From Blautia massiliensis (ex Durand et al. 2017) (GTDB lineage: Bacteria; Bacillota; Clostridia; Lachnospirales; Lachnospiraceae), in the NCBI RefSeq assembly GCF_001487165.1, contig NZ_LN913006.1, forward strand, positions 1,573,651 through 1,637,650: DNA of 64,000 nt, in the 5' to 3' direction. The notes beneath the pieces were generated by a model that saw nothing but the letters and a program-made list of their open reading frames with translations, was not told where the DNA came from and did no database searches. Positions within the stretch are counted from its first letter, which is position 1, and each line of letters starts with the position of its first letter. A program made the translations under genes and the position numbers. Of the stretch, positions 1-7,090 are shown piece after piece.

Positions 1-2
1 TT

Positions 3-1292
3 TTCTGTGAGAGTGTTTCCGGCCGTCACGCCCAAAAACGTCCAGAGTTTCAAAAAATGATTGCAATGGCAAAACAATCCTCTCATCCCTTTGATGTGAT
101 ACTGGTATGGAAATTCTCTAGGTTTGCTAGAAACCAGGAAGAATCCATCGTATATAAAAGTATGCTCAAGAAAGATGATGTGGAAGTTATCAGTATCTCT
201 GAGCCGCTCGTAGACGGTCCGTTTGGTTCTCTTATTGAGCGTATCATCGAATGGATGGATGAATATTATTCCATACGGCTCTCCGGTGAGGTAAAGCGTG
301 GCATGAAAGAGAAAGCTTTGCGCCATGGTTATCAGAGCACCCCTCCCCTTGGTTATAAGGCGGTCGGTGGCGGAAAGCCATTCGTGATTGACGAAGCCAG
401 CTACGCTATTGTGTCCTATGCTATGAATTTATACGATTGCGAAAATATGGATGAAACCGCTATAGCAAGGAAGTGCAATGATCTAGGATATCGCACTAAG
501 CGTGGAAACCTCTTTGAACGAAGAAGTATTGACCGTATTTTACGAAATCCTTTTTACTGTGGGACAGTCACATGGAATGGAATGGAATTTGAAGGTTCTC
601 ATGAGGTCAGAATCTCAAAGGAACGTTTTCAGGAGCGTCAAAAGCTGATCCAGGCCAGGATGCGCCCAGCCAAGTCCCGTAGCGTATCCACATGCAGGCA
701 CTGGCTGTCTGGACTTTTGAAATGTTCGATCTGTGGCGCCACTCTTGCCTATACCGGTGGCGGCAAAGATGGCTATCATTATTTCAACTGCTGGCAATAT
801 GCAAAGGGCTATCACAGAGGCACTTCTTCTATTCCGGTAAAAAAGGCTGAAGAAGCTGTTATTGAATATTTTGACAAGATTCTTGAAGGTGCTGACTTTT
901 CTTATGTCCGGAAAAGTAATTATTCTGTCAATAATGAAGTTACAGTTGATCAGATTCACAAAGAGTTATCCCGGATAGATATGAAAAGCAAACGAATCCA
1001 TGATGCTTATGAAAGTGGAATTGACTCTCTTCAGGAATACAAAGAAAATAAAGAACGTCTGAATGATGATCGATCAAAGTTAGAGTTTGAACTTCACAAC
1101 CTACTGCGCAAGAAAAAAGAAAAGTTTACAGATAAATCAGAGGTTTTGAAAGAGATTAAATCTGTGAATGACGTACTCAAGGATCCGGATGTTGGATATG
1201 AAGAAAAAGGCATGCTTATCCGGACTATTGTTGATCAAATCGTCTGGAATAAAGAAAATAACAAGATGTATTTTGATATTATTGTACATTGA
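3..1292 (+). CDS. Large serine recombinase, 5' end outside window
   Basis: Site-specific recombinase that would integrate and excise the mobile element lying to the left. The reading frame is open from base 3 and reads ESVSGRHAQKRPEFQKMI before the first internal ATG at 57. This matches the resolvase-domain consensus just after the catalytic serine, so the gene starts upstream of the window and the serine itself is not visible. Next come the end of the resolvase domain (IRLSGEVKRGM helix), the recombinase domain (PPLGYK through RILRNPFYCG), a zinc ribbon (CSICGATL, later Cys in FNCWQ) and a coiled coil before the C-terminus. 429 residues are visible. The stop lies five bases from the end of a truncated cotJC frame, the usual place for such a gene beside its attachment site. 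Family assignment is firm; the element type (prophage, ICE or skin-like) cannot be seen. Confidence 0.93.
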   Translation, partial: FCESVSGRHAQKRPEFQKMIAMAKQSSHPFDVILVWKFSRFARNQEESIVYKSMLKKDDVEVISISEPLVDGPFGSLIERIIEWMDEYYSIRLSGEVKRGMKEKALRHGYQSTPPLGYKAVGGGKPFVIDEASYAIVSYAMNLYDCENMDETAIARKCNDLGYRTKRGNLFERRSIDRILRNPFYCGTVTWNGMEFEGSHEVRISKERFQERQKLIQARMRPAKSRSVSTCRHWLSGLLKCSICGATLAYTGGGKDGYHYFNCWQYAKGYHRGTSSIPVKKAEEAVIEYFDKILEGADFSYVRKSNYSVNNEVTVDQIHKELSRIDMKSKRIHDAYESGIDSLQEYKENKERLNDDRSKLEFELHNLLRKKKEKFTDKSEVLKEIKSVNDVLKDPDVGYEEKGMLIRTIVDQIVWNKENNKMYFDIIVH

Positions 1293-1296
1293 TTTT

Positions 1297-1410
1297 TTAT
1301 CTGCTATTGCACTCCGGCCCGCCATACTGGCTGGATATAAACTGTGCCAGCTTTGCGTTAGGCGTCTTGATATTTACAGGATACTGGAGTCTTTTTTCAT
1401 AATTCCACAT
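1297..1410 (-). pseudogene. cotJC: cotJC, 5' fragment cut by the recombinase element
   Basis: CotJC is a manganese-catalase-like protein of the spore coat. The ATG at 1410 lies three bases past the cotJB stop. The frame reads MWNYEKRLQYPVNIKTP and ends SSQYGGPE, the typical start of CotJC (YEKxLxYPV, then QYGGPDGE). After residue 33 the match stops and the frame runs through CNSR to TAA. The expected remainder, about 150 residues, is absent. The junction falls about 20 bp from the recombinase stop, so the element most likely integrated here and the 3' part of cotJC should lie at its far end, outside the window. Whether excision restores the gene, as with skin and sigK, is inference. Confidence 0.85.
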
Positions 1411-1413
1411 ACC

Positions 1414-1695
1414 TTATCTGCACCCTCCTTCCTGTTCCCATGGAAACGGCTGTTCCATCCACTGCCATGACTTAAGATTGCTGTCGTTTCCGGTATCAAT
1501 GGTCAGCGGTCCATAAAATTTTGCATATTTTTCCAGAAGCTCATTTCTTCTTGCTGAAAGCTCACTGTAATATTCAAGAGCTCTTTTTTCTTTTGGATGC
1601 GTATCCAGAAAAAGGAGAAGATCGTCAATGGCAAAGCTTACCTGGTCAATAAACTGCAGCAGTTCTTTTTTGGAAGTACAATTTCCATACATCAT
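1414..1695 (-). CDS. cotJB: Spore coat protein CotJB
   Basis: Small spore-coat protein, 93 residues, of the cotJABC operon, expressed in the mother cell in Bacillus. Family features visible are the N-terminal helix (LLQFIDQVSFAIDDLLLFLDTHP), the EYYSELSARRNELLEKY segment, YGPLTID, and the aromatic C-terminus SWQWMEQPFPWE. The start at 1695 is chosen because AGAGGAGG sits just upstream; the ATGATG overlaps the TGA of cotJA, which points to translational coupling. A further in-frame start 36 bases upstream would lie inside cotJA. The gene is intact although cotJC, the next gene, is interrupted. Confidence 0.9.
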   Translation of the reverse strand: MMYGNCTSKKELLQFIDQVSFAIDDLLLFLDTHPKEKRALEYYSELSARRNELLEKYAKFYGPLTIDTGNDSNLKSWQWMEQPFPWEQEGGCR

Positions 1696-1940
1696 CGACT
1701 TCCTCCTCTCCTGCCGCAGAACGGCTTGCAAAGCTCAGGGAAAATAGTTCCGACCTGAAGAGCTTTTTTCAGCTCAAAGGTAGGCGCAAATTCCTGGTAT
1801 GGCACATACGCCATTGCAGGAACCTGTTTTGCCATATCAGAAAATGATCGATCCGTCCGGCCTGCCATCCCGCTATTCATCCCACAGGTATACTGATATG
1901 GCCGGCAGCCCGAACGATTCATCTGAAATCGGTCCATAAT
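1692..1940 (-). CDS. cotJA: Spore coat-associated protein CotJA
   Basis: First gene of the cotJ operon, 82 residues from the preferred start. The family signature is in the C-terminal half: MAYVPYQEFAPTFELKKALQVGTIFPELCKPF. The start at 1940 has AAAGGA about nine bases upstream; an upstream ATG at 1958 lacks a good ribosome binding site. The N-terminal 40 residues are poorly conserved and rich in Arg, Gly and Cys. It overlaps cotJB by four bases. The upstream region should hold a sporulation promoter; a CATAAAAT resembling a sigma-E -10 box lies close upstream of the gene, but I could not find a convincing -35. Confidence 0.88.
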   Translation of the reverse strand: MMDRFQMNRSGCRPYQYTCGMNSGMAGRTDRSFSDMAKQVPAMAYVPYQEFAPTFELKKALQVGTIFPELCKPFCGRRGGSR

Positions 1941-2075
1941 CGAAATCCTTTCATTCATGATCACGCTATATTTTATGACCGTTTTTTAAACTTGTGAAAA
2001 CAGGAATGTTCACTTTCCTTCATATATATCTATCTTTCTGCCATTTTTTTCTATATATACAGGAAAATATTACTG

Positions 2076-2104
2076 TTTAAAAATCAGATATACAGTGCTA
2101 TAAT
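2076..2104 (+). promoter_or_regulatory. Promoter for trkA-trkH
   Basis: TTTAAA at 2076-2081 and TATAAT at 2099-2104 are separated by 17 bases, 78 bp before the trkA start. The -10 is perfect and the -35 is moderate, so this is a likely sigma-A promoter. Confidence 0.6.
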
Positions 2105-2181
2105 ATCCTTGCCTATCTTTACACGGATGGGCGCTTTTACTTATGATTTGTAGCCCTGACCGGCTATTGAAGGAGGAAATT

Positions 2182-3540
2182 ATGCAGGTAATTATTGTAG
2201 GCTGCGGAAAAGTCGGTAGAAATCTTGCAGAGCAGCTTCAGGCAGAGGATATTGATATCACTCTTGTCGACGTTATTGCCGACAAGATCAATGATCTCTG
2301 CGAAAATATCGACGCTATGGGAATCGTCGGTAATGGTGCCAGCATCAATACTTTAATGGAGGCAGGTGTTGATACTGCAGATATTCTGATCGCAGTTACC
2401 GCTTCTGACGAGTTGAACCTTCTCTGCTGTCTGATCGCGCAGAAGGCCAACCACTGTCAGACCATCGCCCGCGTCCGTAACCCCATTTATGAAAAAGAAA
2501 TCGGATTCATCAAAGAACGTCTTGGTGTTACCATGATCATTAACCCGGAGTTTGCCGCTGCCCAGGAAATTTCACGGCTTCTCCGTTTTCCATCTGCGAT
2601 CAAGATTGACACCTTTGCACGTGGTCGTGTAGAACTTCTCAAGTTTAAAGTTCTCCCGGAATTCAAGCTGGACGGAATGAGCGTTTCCCAGATCTCAGAT
2701 GCTTTCCGAAGTGATATTCTGGTCTGCGCGATCGAGAGCCGTGACAATGTATCCATTCCTGGTGGTGATCACATTATACACGACGGAGATATGGTTTCCA
2801 TTCTGGCTTCTCCGCTTAATGCAGCGGCATTTTTCCGTAAGATCGGTCTCAAGACCAATCAGGTCAAAAACTGTATCATCGTAGGTGGCGGAACCATTTC
2901 CTATTATCTTGCCCATGCACTTCTGGGTATGAAGATCAGTGTCAAGATCATCGAGCAGAACAAAAACCGCTGTGAGCACTTAAGCGAACTGCTTCCAGAT
3001 GCGACTATCATCAATGGTGACGGAACGAACCGTTCTCTTCTGCTAGAAGAAGGACTTTCCGAGTCCGAATCCTTTGTCACTCTGACAAATCTGGATGAGG
3101 AGAATGTATTTCTTGCTCTCTTTGCCAAAAGCATCTCCGATGCCAAGCTGGTTGCCAAGGTCAACCGTCTGGAATTTGATGATGTCATCGACTCCCTGGA
3201 TATCGGAAGTGTCATCTACCCGAAAAATATCACTGCTGATTATATCCTGCAGTATGTCCGTGCCACTCAGAACAGCATCGGCAGCAATGTAGAAACCCTT
3301 TATCATATTCTGGATGGCAATGCAGAAGCACTGGAATTTGCGATCCGTGAGGAATCTGCCGTAACTTATATCCCTCTTGCAGAGCTGAATCTCCGCAAGA
3401 ATCTTCTGGTGGGATGCCTGAACCGCAACGGCCGCATCCGCATTCCCCGTGGTCAGGATATGATCCAGGTGGGAGATACCGTGATCATCGTAACCACTCA
3501 CAAGGGGCTTCGCGACATCACAGATATACTTGAAAAATAG
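2182..3540 (+). CDS. trkA: Trk potassium uptake regulatory subunit TrkA
   Basis: Cytoplasmic nucleotide-binding gating subunit of the Trk/Ktr K+ transporter, 452 residues. It has the duplicated RCK layout of full-length TrkA: RCK_N with GCGKVG at residues 7-12, a first RCK_C ending near residue 220, a second RCK_N beginning IIVGGG near residue 236, and a second RCK_C at the end. The start at 2182 follows AGGAGG at 2172 with good spacing; an earlier in-frame start at 2143 has no ribosome binding site. trkH begins 12 bp after the stop, so the pair is an operon. The first Rossmann motif is intact, so NAD(H) binding is expected. Function is confident from family and neighbour. Confidence 0.95.
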   Translation: MQVIIVGCGKVGRNLAEQLQAEDIDITLVDVIADKINDLCENIDAMGIVGNGASINTLMEAGVDTADILIAVTASDELNLLCCLIAQKANHCQTIARVRNPIYEKEIGFIKERLGVTMIINPEFAAAQEISRLLRFPSAIKIDTFARGRVELLKFKVLPEFKLDGMSVSQISDAFRSDILVCAIESRDNVSIPGGDHIIHDGDMVSILASPLNAAAFFRKIGLKTNQVKNCIIVGGGTISYYLAHALLGMKISVKIIEQNKNRCEHLSELLPDATIINGDGTNRSLLLEEGLSESESFVTLTNLDEENVFLALFAKSISDAKLVAKVNRLEFDDVIDSLDIGSVIYPKNITADYILQYVRATQNSIGSNVETLYHILDGNAEALEFAIREESAVTYIPLAELNLRKNLLVGCLNRNGRIRIPRGQDMIQVGDTVIIVTTHKGLRDITDILEK

Positions 3541-3552
3541 AGGTACTGCCAA

Positions 3553-4992
3553 ATGAATTATTCGATTATTATTTATATCCTGGGATGGATCATGAATGTG
3601 GAGGCTGTCTGTATGCTGGTTCCCGGCATCACTGCCCTTATCTACCGCGAAAAATCCGGTATTGCCTTCCTGATCACGATTCTGGCATGTCTGGCCATCG
3701 GTGTTCCACTGGTCAGCCGCAAACCGTCCAAGAAAGCGTTTTACGCCCGTGAAGGCCTTGTGACTACTGCTTTAAGCTGGATCGTCCTCAGTATTGTCGG
3801 TGCTGTGCCGTTTGTGCTCAGCGGGGCTATCCCGAATCCCATTGATGCTTTTTTTGAGATTGTTTCCGGTTTCACTACAACCGGTTCCAGTATTCTCTCC
3901 GATCCATCACAGATGCCTTACAGCATCAATATCTGGAGATGTTTTTCCCACTGGATCGGTGGTATGGGTGTTCTGGTATTTATCCTGACACTGCTTCCGC
4001 TTGCAGGTGGCTATCATATGAACCTTATGAAGGCAGAAAGCCCCGGTCCTTCCGTAGGAAAGCTTCTTCCAAAAGTCCAGTCAACTGCCAAGATCCTGTA
4101 CAAGATCTACATTGCACTCACTGTTGCACTGATCATCCTCCTGCTTCTTGGGGGGATGCCTCTTTACGACAGTCTCTGTGCAGCATTTGGAACTGCCGGA
4201 ACCGGTGGGTTCGGAATCAAATCCGACAGTATGGGAAGCTACAGCTTATATATTCAGATCGTCATCACCATCTTTATGATCCTGTTTGGCGTAAACTTCA
4301 ATGTCTATTTTCTTCTTCTCACCAGGAAGTTTTCTCAAGCATTGAAATCTGAAGAGGTCCGCTGCTACTTCTTTGTGATCATCGCTTCTGCCCTGATGAT
4401 CACATTCAATGTCCGACATCTGTTTGACAATGTGTGGGAAGCACTTCAACAGGCATTTTTCCAGGTTGGTTCTATTATCACCACCACCGGTTATGCCACT
4501 ACGGATTTTAACCAGTGGCCTGCGGTATCCAGAACGATCCTGGTACTGCTTACCTTCTGTGGTGCCTGTGCCGGCAGTACAGGCGGCGGAATCAAGATTT
4601 CCCGTCTTCTGCTTCTTGCAAAATCCGTCCGCAAGGAACTGCATCTTTATCTGCATCCCAATGCAGTAAAAAAGATCAAAATGGACGGAAAAGCGGTGTC
4701 TCACGAAGTTATGCGTGCCACCAATATTTATATGATCGTTTATCTGATGATCGTGGCTACATCTATCTTTATCATCAGTTTTGATGAATTTGATCTTGTA
4801 ACAAATTTCACAGCCGTAGTCACCACTTTAAACAATGTGGGTCCCGGTCTTTCCCTGATCGGTCCTACCGGAAACTTCGGGATCTTTTCTCCGCTGTCCA
4901 AGCTGGTCCTTTCTTTCGATATGCTGGCCGGCCGACTGGAGCTATTTCCGATCCTGATCCTTTTCCTTCGTGAAACCTGGAAGAAATTCTGA
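3553..4992 (+). CDS. trkH: Trk potassium transporter membrane subunit TrkH
   Basis: K+-translocating membrane subunit, 479 residues. All four pore-loop filter segments can be seen: FTTTGSSI, GTAGTGGFG, ITTTGYAT and LNNVGPG, each with the conserved glycine that selects K+. There are about ten transmembrane segments plus the pore helices, as usual for TrkH. CAGSTGGGIKISR between repeats 3 and 4 matches the gating-loop region. The start ATG follows AGAGG and lies 12 bp after trkA. The gene converges on the radical SAM gene on the other strand. Confidence 0.95.
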   Translation: MNYSIIIYILGWIMNVEAVCMLVPGITALIYREKSGIAFLITILACLAIGVPLVSRKPSKKAFYAREGLVTTALSWIVLSIVGAVPFVLSGAIPNPIDAFFEIVSGFTTTGSSILSDPSQMPYSINIWRCFSHWIGGMGVLVFILTLLPLAGGYHMNLMKAESPGPSVGKLLPKVQSTAKILYKIYIALTVALIILLLLGGMPLYDSLCAAFGTAGTGGFGIKSDSMGSYSLYIQIVITIFMILFGVNFNVYFLLLTRKFSQALKSEEVRCYFFVIIASALMITFNVRHLFDNVWEALQQAFFQVGSIITTTGYATTDFNQWPAVSRTILVLLTFCGACAGSTGGGIKISRLLLLAKSVRKELHLYLHPNAVKKIKMDGKAVSHEVMRATNIYMIVYLMIVATSIFIISFDEFDLVTNFTAVVTTLNNVGPGLSLIGPTGNFGIFSPLSKLVLSFDMLAGRLELFPILILFLRETWKKF

Positions 4993-5141
4993 TAAATATT
5001 CGTCATATTTTGCTATGTTTGTGGCATAAATTGTTCTTTTCACATTTATTTCAAATGTTAGACACACTTTCTTCACATTTTTACTGTATATTATAAACCA
5101 TAGAAGGTGATGAACTTTCTATAATATTTTTCTTTTTCATA

Positions 5142-5164
5142 CGCGCCGGTACGAAAGTACCGGC
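5142..5164. other. Short GC-rich hairpin between convergent genes
   Basis: GCCGGTAC and GTACCGGC pair around a GAAA-type loop in the trkH/radical SAM intergenic space. Neither strand has a clear following T-tract, so intrinsic termination is only possible. Confidence 0.4.
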
Positions 5165-5174
5165 CTCCTTCCAT

Positions 5175-6143
5175 TTATGGAGTATTTTTTTCCACTCCCT
5201 CATAATCGAAATCCGGAATAAAGCTTTCTGAAGCAGTTTCTCCTTCCTGTATAAATCCATTCTGAATCCCCATATCCACAGCAGCATCCAGAACTTTTTC
5301 ATACTCTCTTTTTGTAACTTTCCGGTTTAATTCCTTAAATTCCACAAATTTTCTCACCGGCGTATACTGATTCATAATACTGATATAAATATCTTCCCCA
5401 TAGGTTTCATGAAGATACCTCAGAGCCTTTATGGAATTTCCTGTATGTCCCGGCAGGATCAGATGACGGACAATAGTTCCTTTCCGGATGTATCCATCCT
5501 CTCCAAACTCACATTTCCCGGTCTGACGCACCATCTCTCCAATTGCAGCCTTTGCAGCCTGCACATAATCCGGCGCATAAGAAAATTTCTGTGCAAGCTC
5601 CGGATCCAGATATTTCAGATCCGGAAGATAAATGTCCACATATCCTTCCAGAAGCTTCAGGGTTTCTGTTTTTTCATACCCGCTGGAATTATACACCACC
5701 GGAATATCCAGACCATTCCTTCGGGCCATATCCAGTGCCTCTATGATCTGTGGTACATAGTGTGCACCTGTTACCAGATTGATGTTTGCAGCTCCTTTTT
5801 CCTTCAGTTCCAGAAAAATCTCTCCAAGCCGTTCCACACTTACAGCCCGTCCCCTGCTCCCGATGGCAATATCATGATTCTGGCAGAAACAGCAGCGCAG
5901 CCCGCACCCGGAAAAGAACACTGCCCCGGAGCCTTTTGTTCCGGAGATACAGGGTTCCTCCCACATATGAAGTGCAGCCCTTGCCAGATAAATTCTCTCA
6001 TCCATGCCACAGAAGCCTTTTTTCCCTGCACTCCGGTCTGCCAGGCATTCTCTTGGACAAAGAGCACAAGCTGACATAATTTCTTCCGTACAGTGCGCGC
6101 TCCCTGCCATACTGCTGATTTTATTTTCATTCTCCACTTTCAC
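5175..6143 (-). CDS. PflX-like radical SAM protein (COG1313 type)
   Basis: Radical S-adenosylmethionine protein related to pyruvate formate-lyase activases, 322 residues. The [4Fe-4S]-SAM motif is GCGLRCCFC (Cys x3 Cys x2 Cys). An N-terminal Cys cluster (CALCPRECLADRSAGKKGFCG) is typical of the PflX/COG1313 group. HLILPGHTGNS, YISIMNQYTP and the C-terminal QNGFIQ also fit that group. The GTG start at 6143 has AGGAG close upstream. No glycyl radical enzyme gene is adjacent; its neighbours are potassium uptake and a two-component system. The physiological substrate of this family is not established to my knowledge. Confidence 0.85.
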   Translation of the reverse strand: MKVENENKISSMAGSAHCTEEIMSACALCPRECLADRSAGKKGFCGMDERIYLARAALHMWEEPCISGTKGSGAVFFSGCGLRCCFCQNHDIAIGSRGRAVSVERLGEIFLELKEKGAANINLVTGAHYVPQIIEALDMARRNGLDIPVVYNSSGYEKTETLKLLEGYVDIYLPDLKYLDPELAQKFSYAPDYVQAAKAAIGEMVRQTGKCEFGEDGYIRKGTIVRHLILPGHTGNSIKALRYLHETYGEDIYISIMNQYTPVRKFVEFKELNRKVTKREYEKVLDAAVDMGIQNGFIQEGETASESFIPDFDYEGVEKNTP

Positions 6144-6234
6144 TTTTCTCCTGATCTTTCTTCCAATATCGTTATTTTCTGTTATCTAGTACTAGTTTAG
6201 CACATCACGTCTGCTGCCAACAAGGCTTTCTCTG

Positions 6235-6263
6235 TTTACACTATATACTTAATATAGTACAAT
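6235..6263 (+). promoter_or_regulatory. Promoter for the response regulator gene
   Basis: TTTACA at 6235-6240 and TACAAT at 6258-6263 are spaced 17 bases apart, 84 bp before the response regulator start, in the divergent intergenic region. Confidence 0.6.
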
Positions 6264-6346
6264 GGATTTCATGGAATCTTAAGAATTTACCCCTTTCGTC
6301 TTAATTTCCGGCTGCTATTCTAATAACATCAGGGAGGTACAAAAAA

Positions 6347-7048
6347 GTGGCTAACATACTTGTTTGCGATGACGACAAAGACATCGTGGAAGCTATCGAA
6401 ATCTATCTTACGCAGGAAGGCTATCACATTCTGAAAGCCTATGACGGACAGGAAGCGCTGGATATCCTGAACAGCGAAACTGTAGATCTGCTGATCATCG
6501 ATGTGATGATGCCCCGTCTCGACGGGATCCGGGCAACGGTCAAGATCCGGGAAAGCAATCCTCTGCCCATCATCATCCTGTCCGCAAAATCTGAAGACAC
6601 GGACAAAATCCTGGGCCTTAACATCGGTGCAGATGACTATATCACCAAACCTTTCAATCCTCTGGAGCTGATCGCCAGGGTAAAATCCCAGCTGCGCCGG
6701 TACACACAGCTTGGCTCCGCTGCACCGACAGCATCGGAACATATCTACACAACCGGAGGTCTTACGGTAAACGACGACAAAAAAGAGGTGCTGGTAGATG
6801 GAGAAGCGGTACGGATGACGCCCATCGAATATAATATCCTGCTTCTTCTCATGAAAAATCCCGGACGTGTTTTTTCCACCACGCAGATCTACGAGAGCAT
6901 CTGGAATGAAGATGCTCTGGCCGCGGATAACACGGTAGCTGTCCACGTCCGTCACATTCGCGAAAAGATTGAGATCAACCCCAGGGATCCCCGCTATCTG
7001 AAAGTTGTCTGGGGCCTGGGTTATAAAATCGAAAAACTGAGCCGGTGA
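6347..7048 (+). CDS. OmpR-family response regulator
   Basis: DNA-binding response regulator, 233 residues. The receiver domain has the acidic pocket CDDD at 7-10, phosphoacceptor Asp52 (LLIIDVMMPR) and conserved Lys in ITKPF near residue 102. The C-terminal winged helix (about 130-230) has the OmpR signatures MTPIEYNILLLLMKNPGRVFS and VHVRHIREKIEINPRDPRYLKVVWGLGY. The GTG start at 6347 follows GGGAGG at the proper distance. The histidine kinase gene begins 43 bp downstream and is its partner. The best-matching subgroup appears to be VanR/VncR-like; the signal is unknown. Confidence 0.93.
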   Translation: MANILVCDDDKDIVEAIEIYLTQEGYHILKAYDGQEALDILNSETVDLLIIDVMMPRLDGIRATVKIRESNPLPIIILSAKSEDTDKILGLNIGADDYITKPFNPLELIARVKSQLRRYTQLGSAAPTASEHIYTTGGLTVNDDKKEVLVDGEAVRMTPIEYNILLLLMKNPGRVFSTTQIYESIWNEDALAADNTVAVHVRHIREKIEINPRDPRYLKVVWGLGYKIEKLSR

Positions 7049-7090
7049 ACCAGCCGGCCATGAAGTATCTGTACTTCAGAAAGGGGTATT

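Noticed and set aside
1168-1470. 100-codon + strand frame across the recombinase end and cotJC
   Set aside because: It lies antisense to the clear cotJC and cotJB frames and in another frame of the recombinase gene; no ribosome binding site.
5409-6074. 221-codon + strand frame
   Set aside because: Antisense to the well-supported radical SAM gene; composition is Cys/His/Ser-rich as expected for a shadow.
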